NCBI GenBank assembly: GCA_902792685.1
Contig: CADBAP010000002.1
Coordinates: forward strand, 1 to 60,447
DNA from: an uncultured Prevotellaceae bacterium
GTDB taxonomy: Bacteria > Bacteroidota > Bacteroidia > Bacteroidales > Bacteroidaceae
DNA: 60,447 bases
Direction of reading: 5' to 3'
Positions 60,430 through 60,447 of this stretch are shown in pieces. The notes below the pieces were generated by a model. It searched no databases, was not told the DNA's origin, and saw only the letters and a program-made list of their open reading frames with translations. The position numbers and the translations under genes were made by a program. The stretch's first letter is position 1; every line of letters begins with the position of its first letter.

Positions 60430-60447
60430 TTTTCCATGATTTATCCT

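Overview
The window comes from a Bacteroidota chromosome, most likely Prevotella or a close relative. Evidence for this: promoters of the form TTTG-N19/20-TAnnTTTG ahead of many genes, almost no Shine-Dalgarno sequences, the short Bacteroidota type of primary sigma factor, gldH and porT (gliding/type IX secretion), fiber-degradation enzymes, and a Prevotella-style C-terminal tail on large secreted proteins. I see no rRNA or tRNA genes, transposase, prophage or CRISPR array.

Layout. 1-846 is a gene-poor stretch of structured repeats ending in a promoter. 847-4621 (+) holds a secreted hypothetical protein, holB, ricT and gldH. 4608-11979 (-) is the rod-shape/cell-wall cluster rodA-mrdA-mreD-mreC-mreB, preceded by a stand-alone IMP cyclohydrolase domain and rpoD. 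12131-23191 (-) is a carbohydrate cluster (sugar epimerase-like protein, two GH2 enzymes, a sialate O-acetylesterase-like esterase, a GH106 rhamnosidase-like enzyme) without SusC/SusD. 23356-25367 (+) is ptb-buk. A 36-residue gene and an MgtC-like gene lie on the minus strand at 25380-26118.

26301-33062 (+) is a compact signalling cassette: FHA-membrane-zinc-ribbon protein, acidic membrane protein, Ser/Thr kinase, exported caspase-like protease, zinc-ribbon-FHA protein, and PP2C phosphatase. This is the best candidate for an undescribed protein system. 33337-34305 is tatA-tatC. 34306-35440 is a 1.1-kb intergenic region full of inverted repeats. 35441-46431 encodes two related giant secreted proteins (2638 and 956 aa) built from starch-binding-like modules, OB-fold-like domains and beta-helix domains.

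46631-52572 (+) holds a START-like protein, an LptF/LptG permease, ribBA and an aspartate aminotransferase. Between them lie 12-nt repeat arrays, and one pair of arrays encloses a four-helix-bundle (S23) gene. 52809-58348 (+) is exbB-exbD-exbD-tonB-substrate-binding lipoprotein-TPR protein, an energy-transduction operon. porT (-), a 2[4Fe-4S] ferredoxin and rplS close the window.

The noncoding DNA is as interesting as the genes. Three composite elements (217-362, 34580-34788, 34875-35078) have arms made of 8-nt tandem repeats inverted around a long AT-rich palindrome. Two of them are accompanied, in mirrored orientation, by arrays of 16-nt imperfect palindromes at exact 22-nt spacing. An S23-carrying element at 49372-49943 has a short ORF-less relative at 47052-47206. 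Many gaps before start codons carry different 7- or 8-nt tandem repeats. All functional statements come from reading the sequence and from knowledge of the families; no database search was run.
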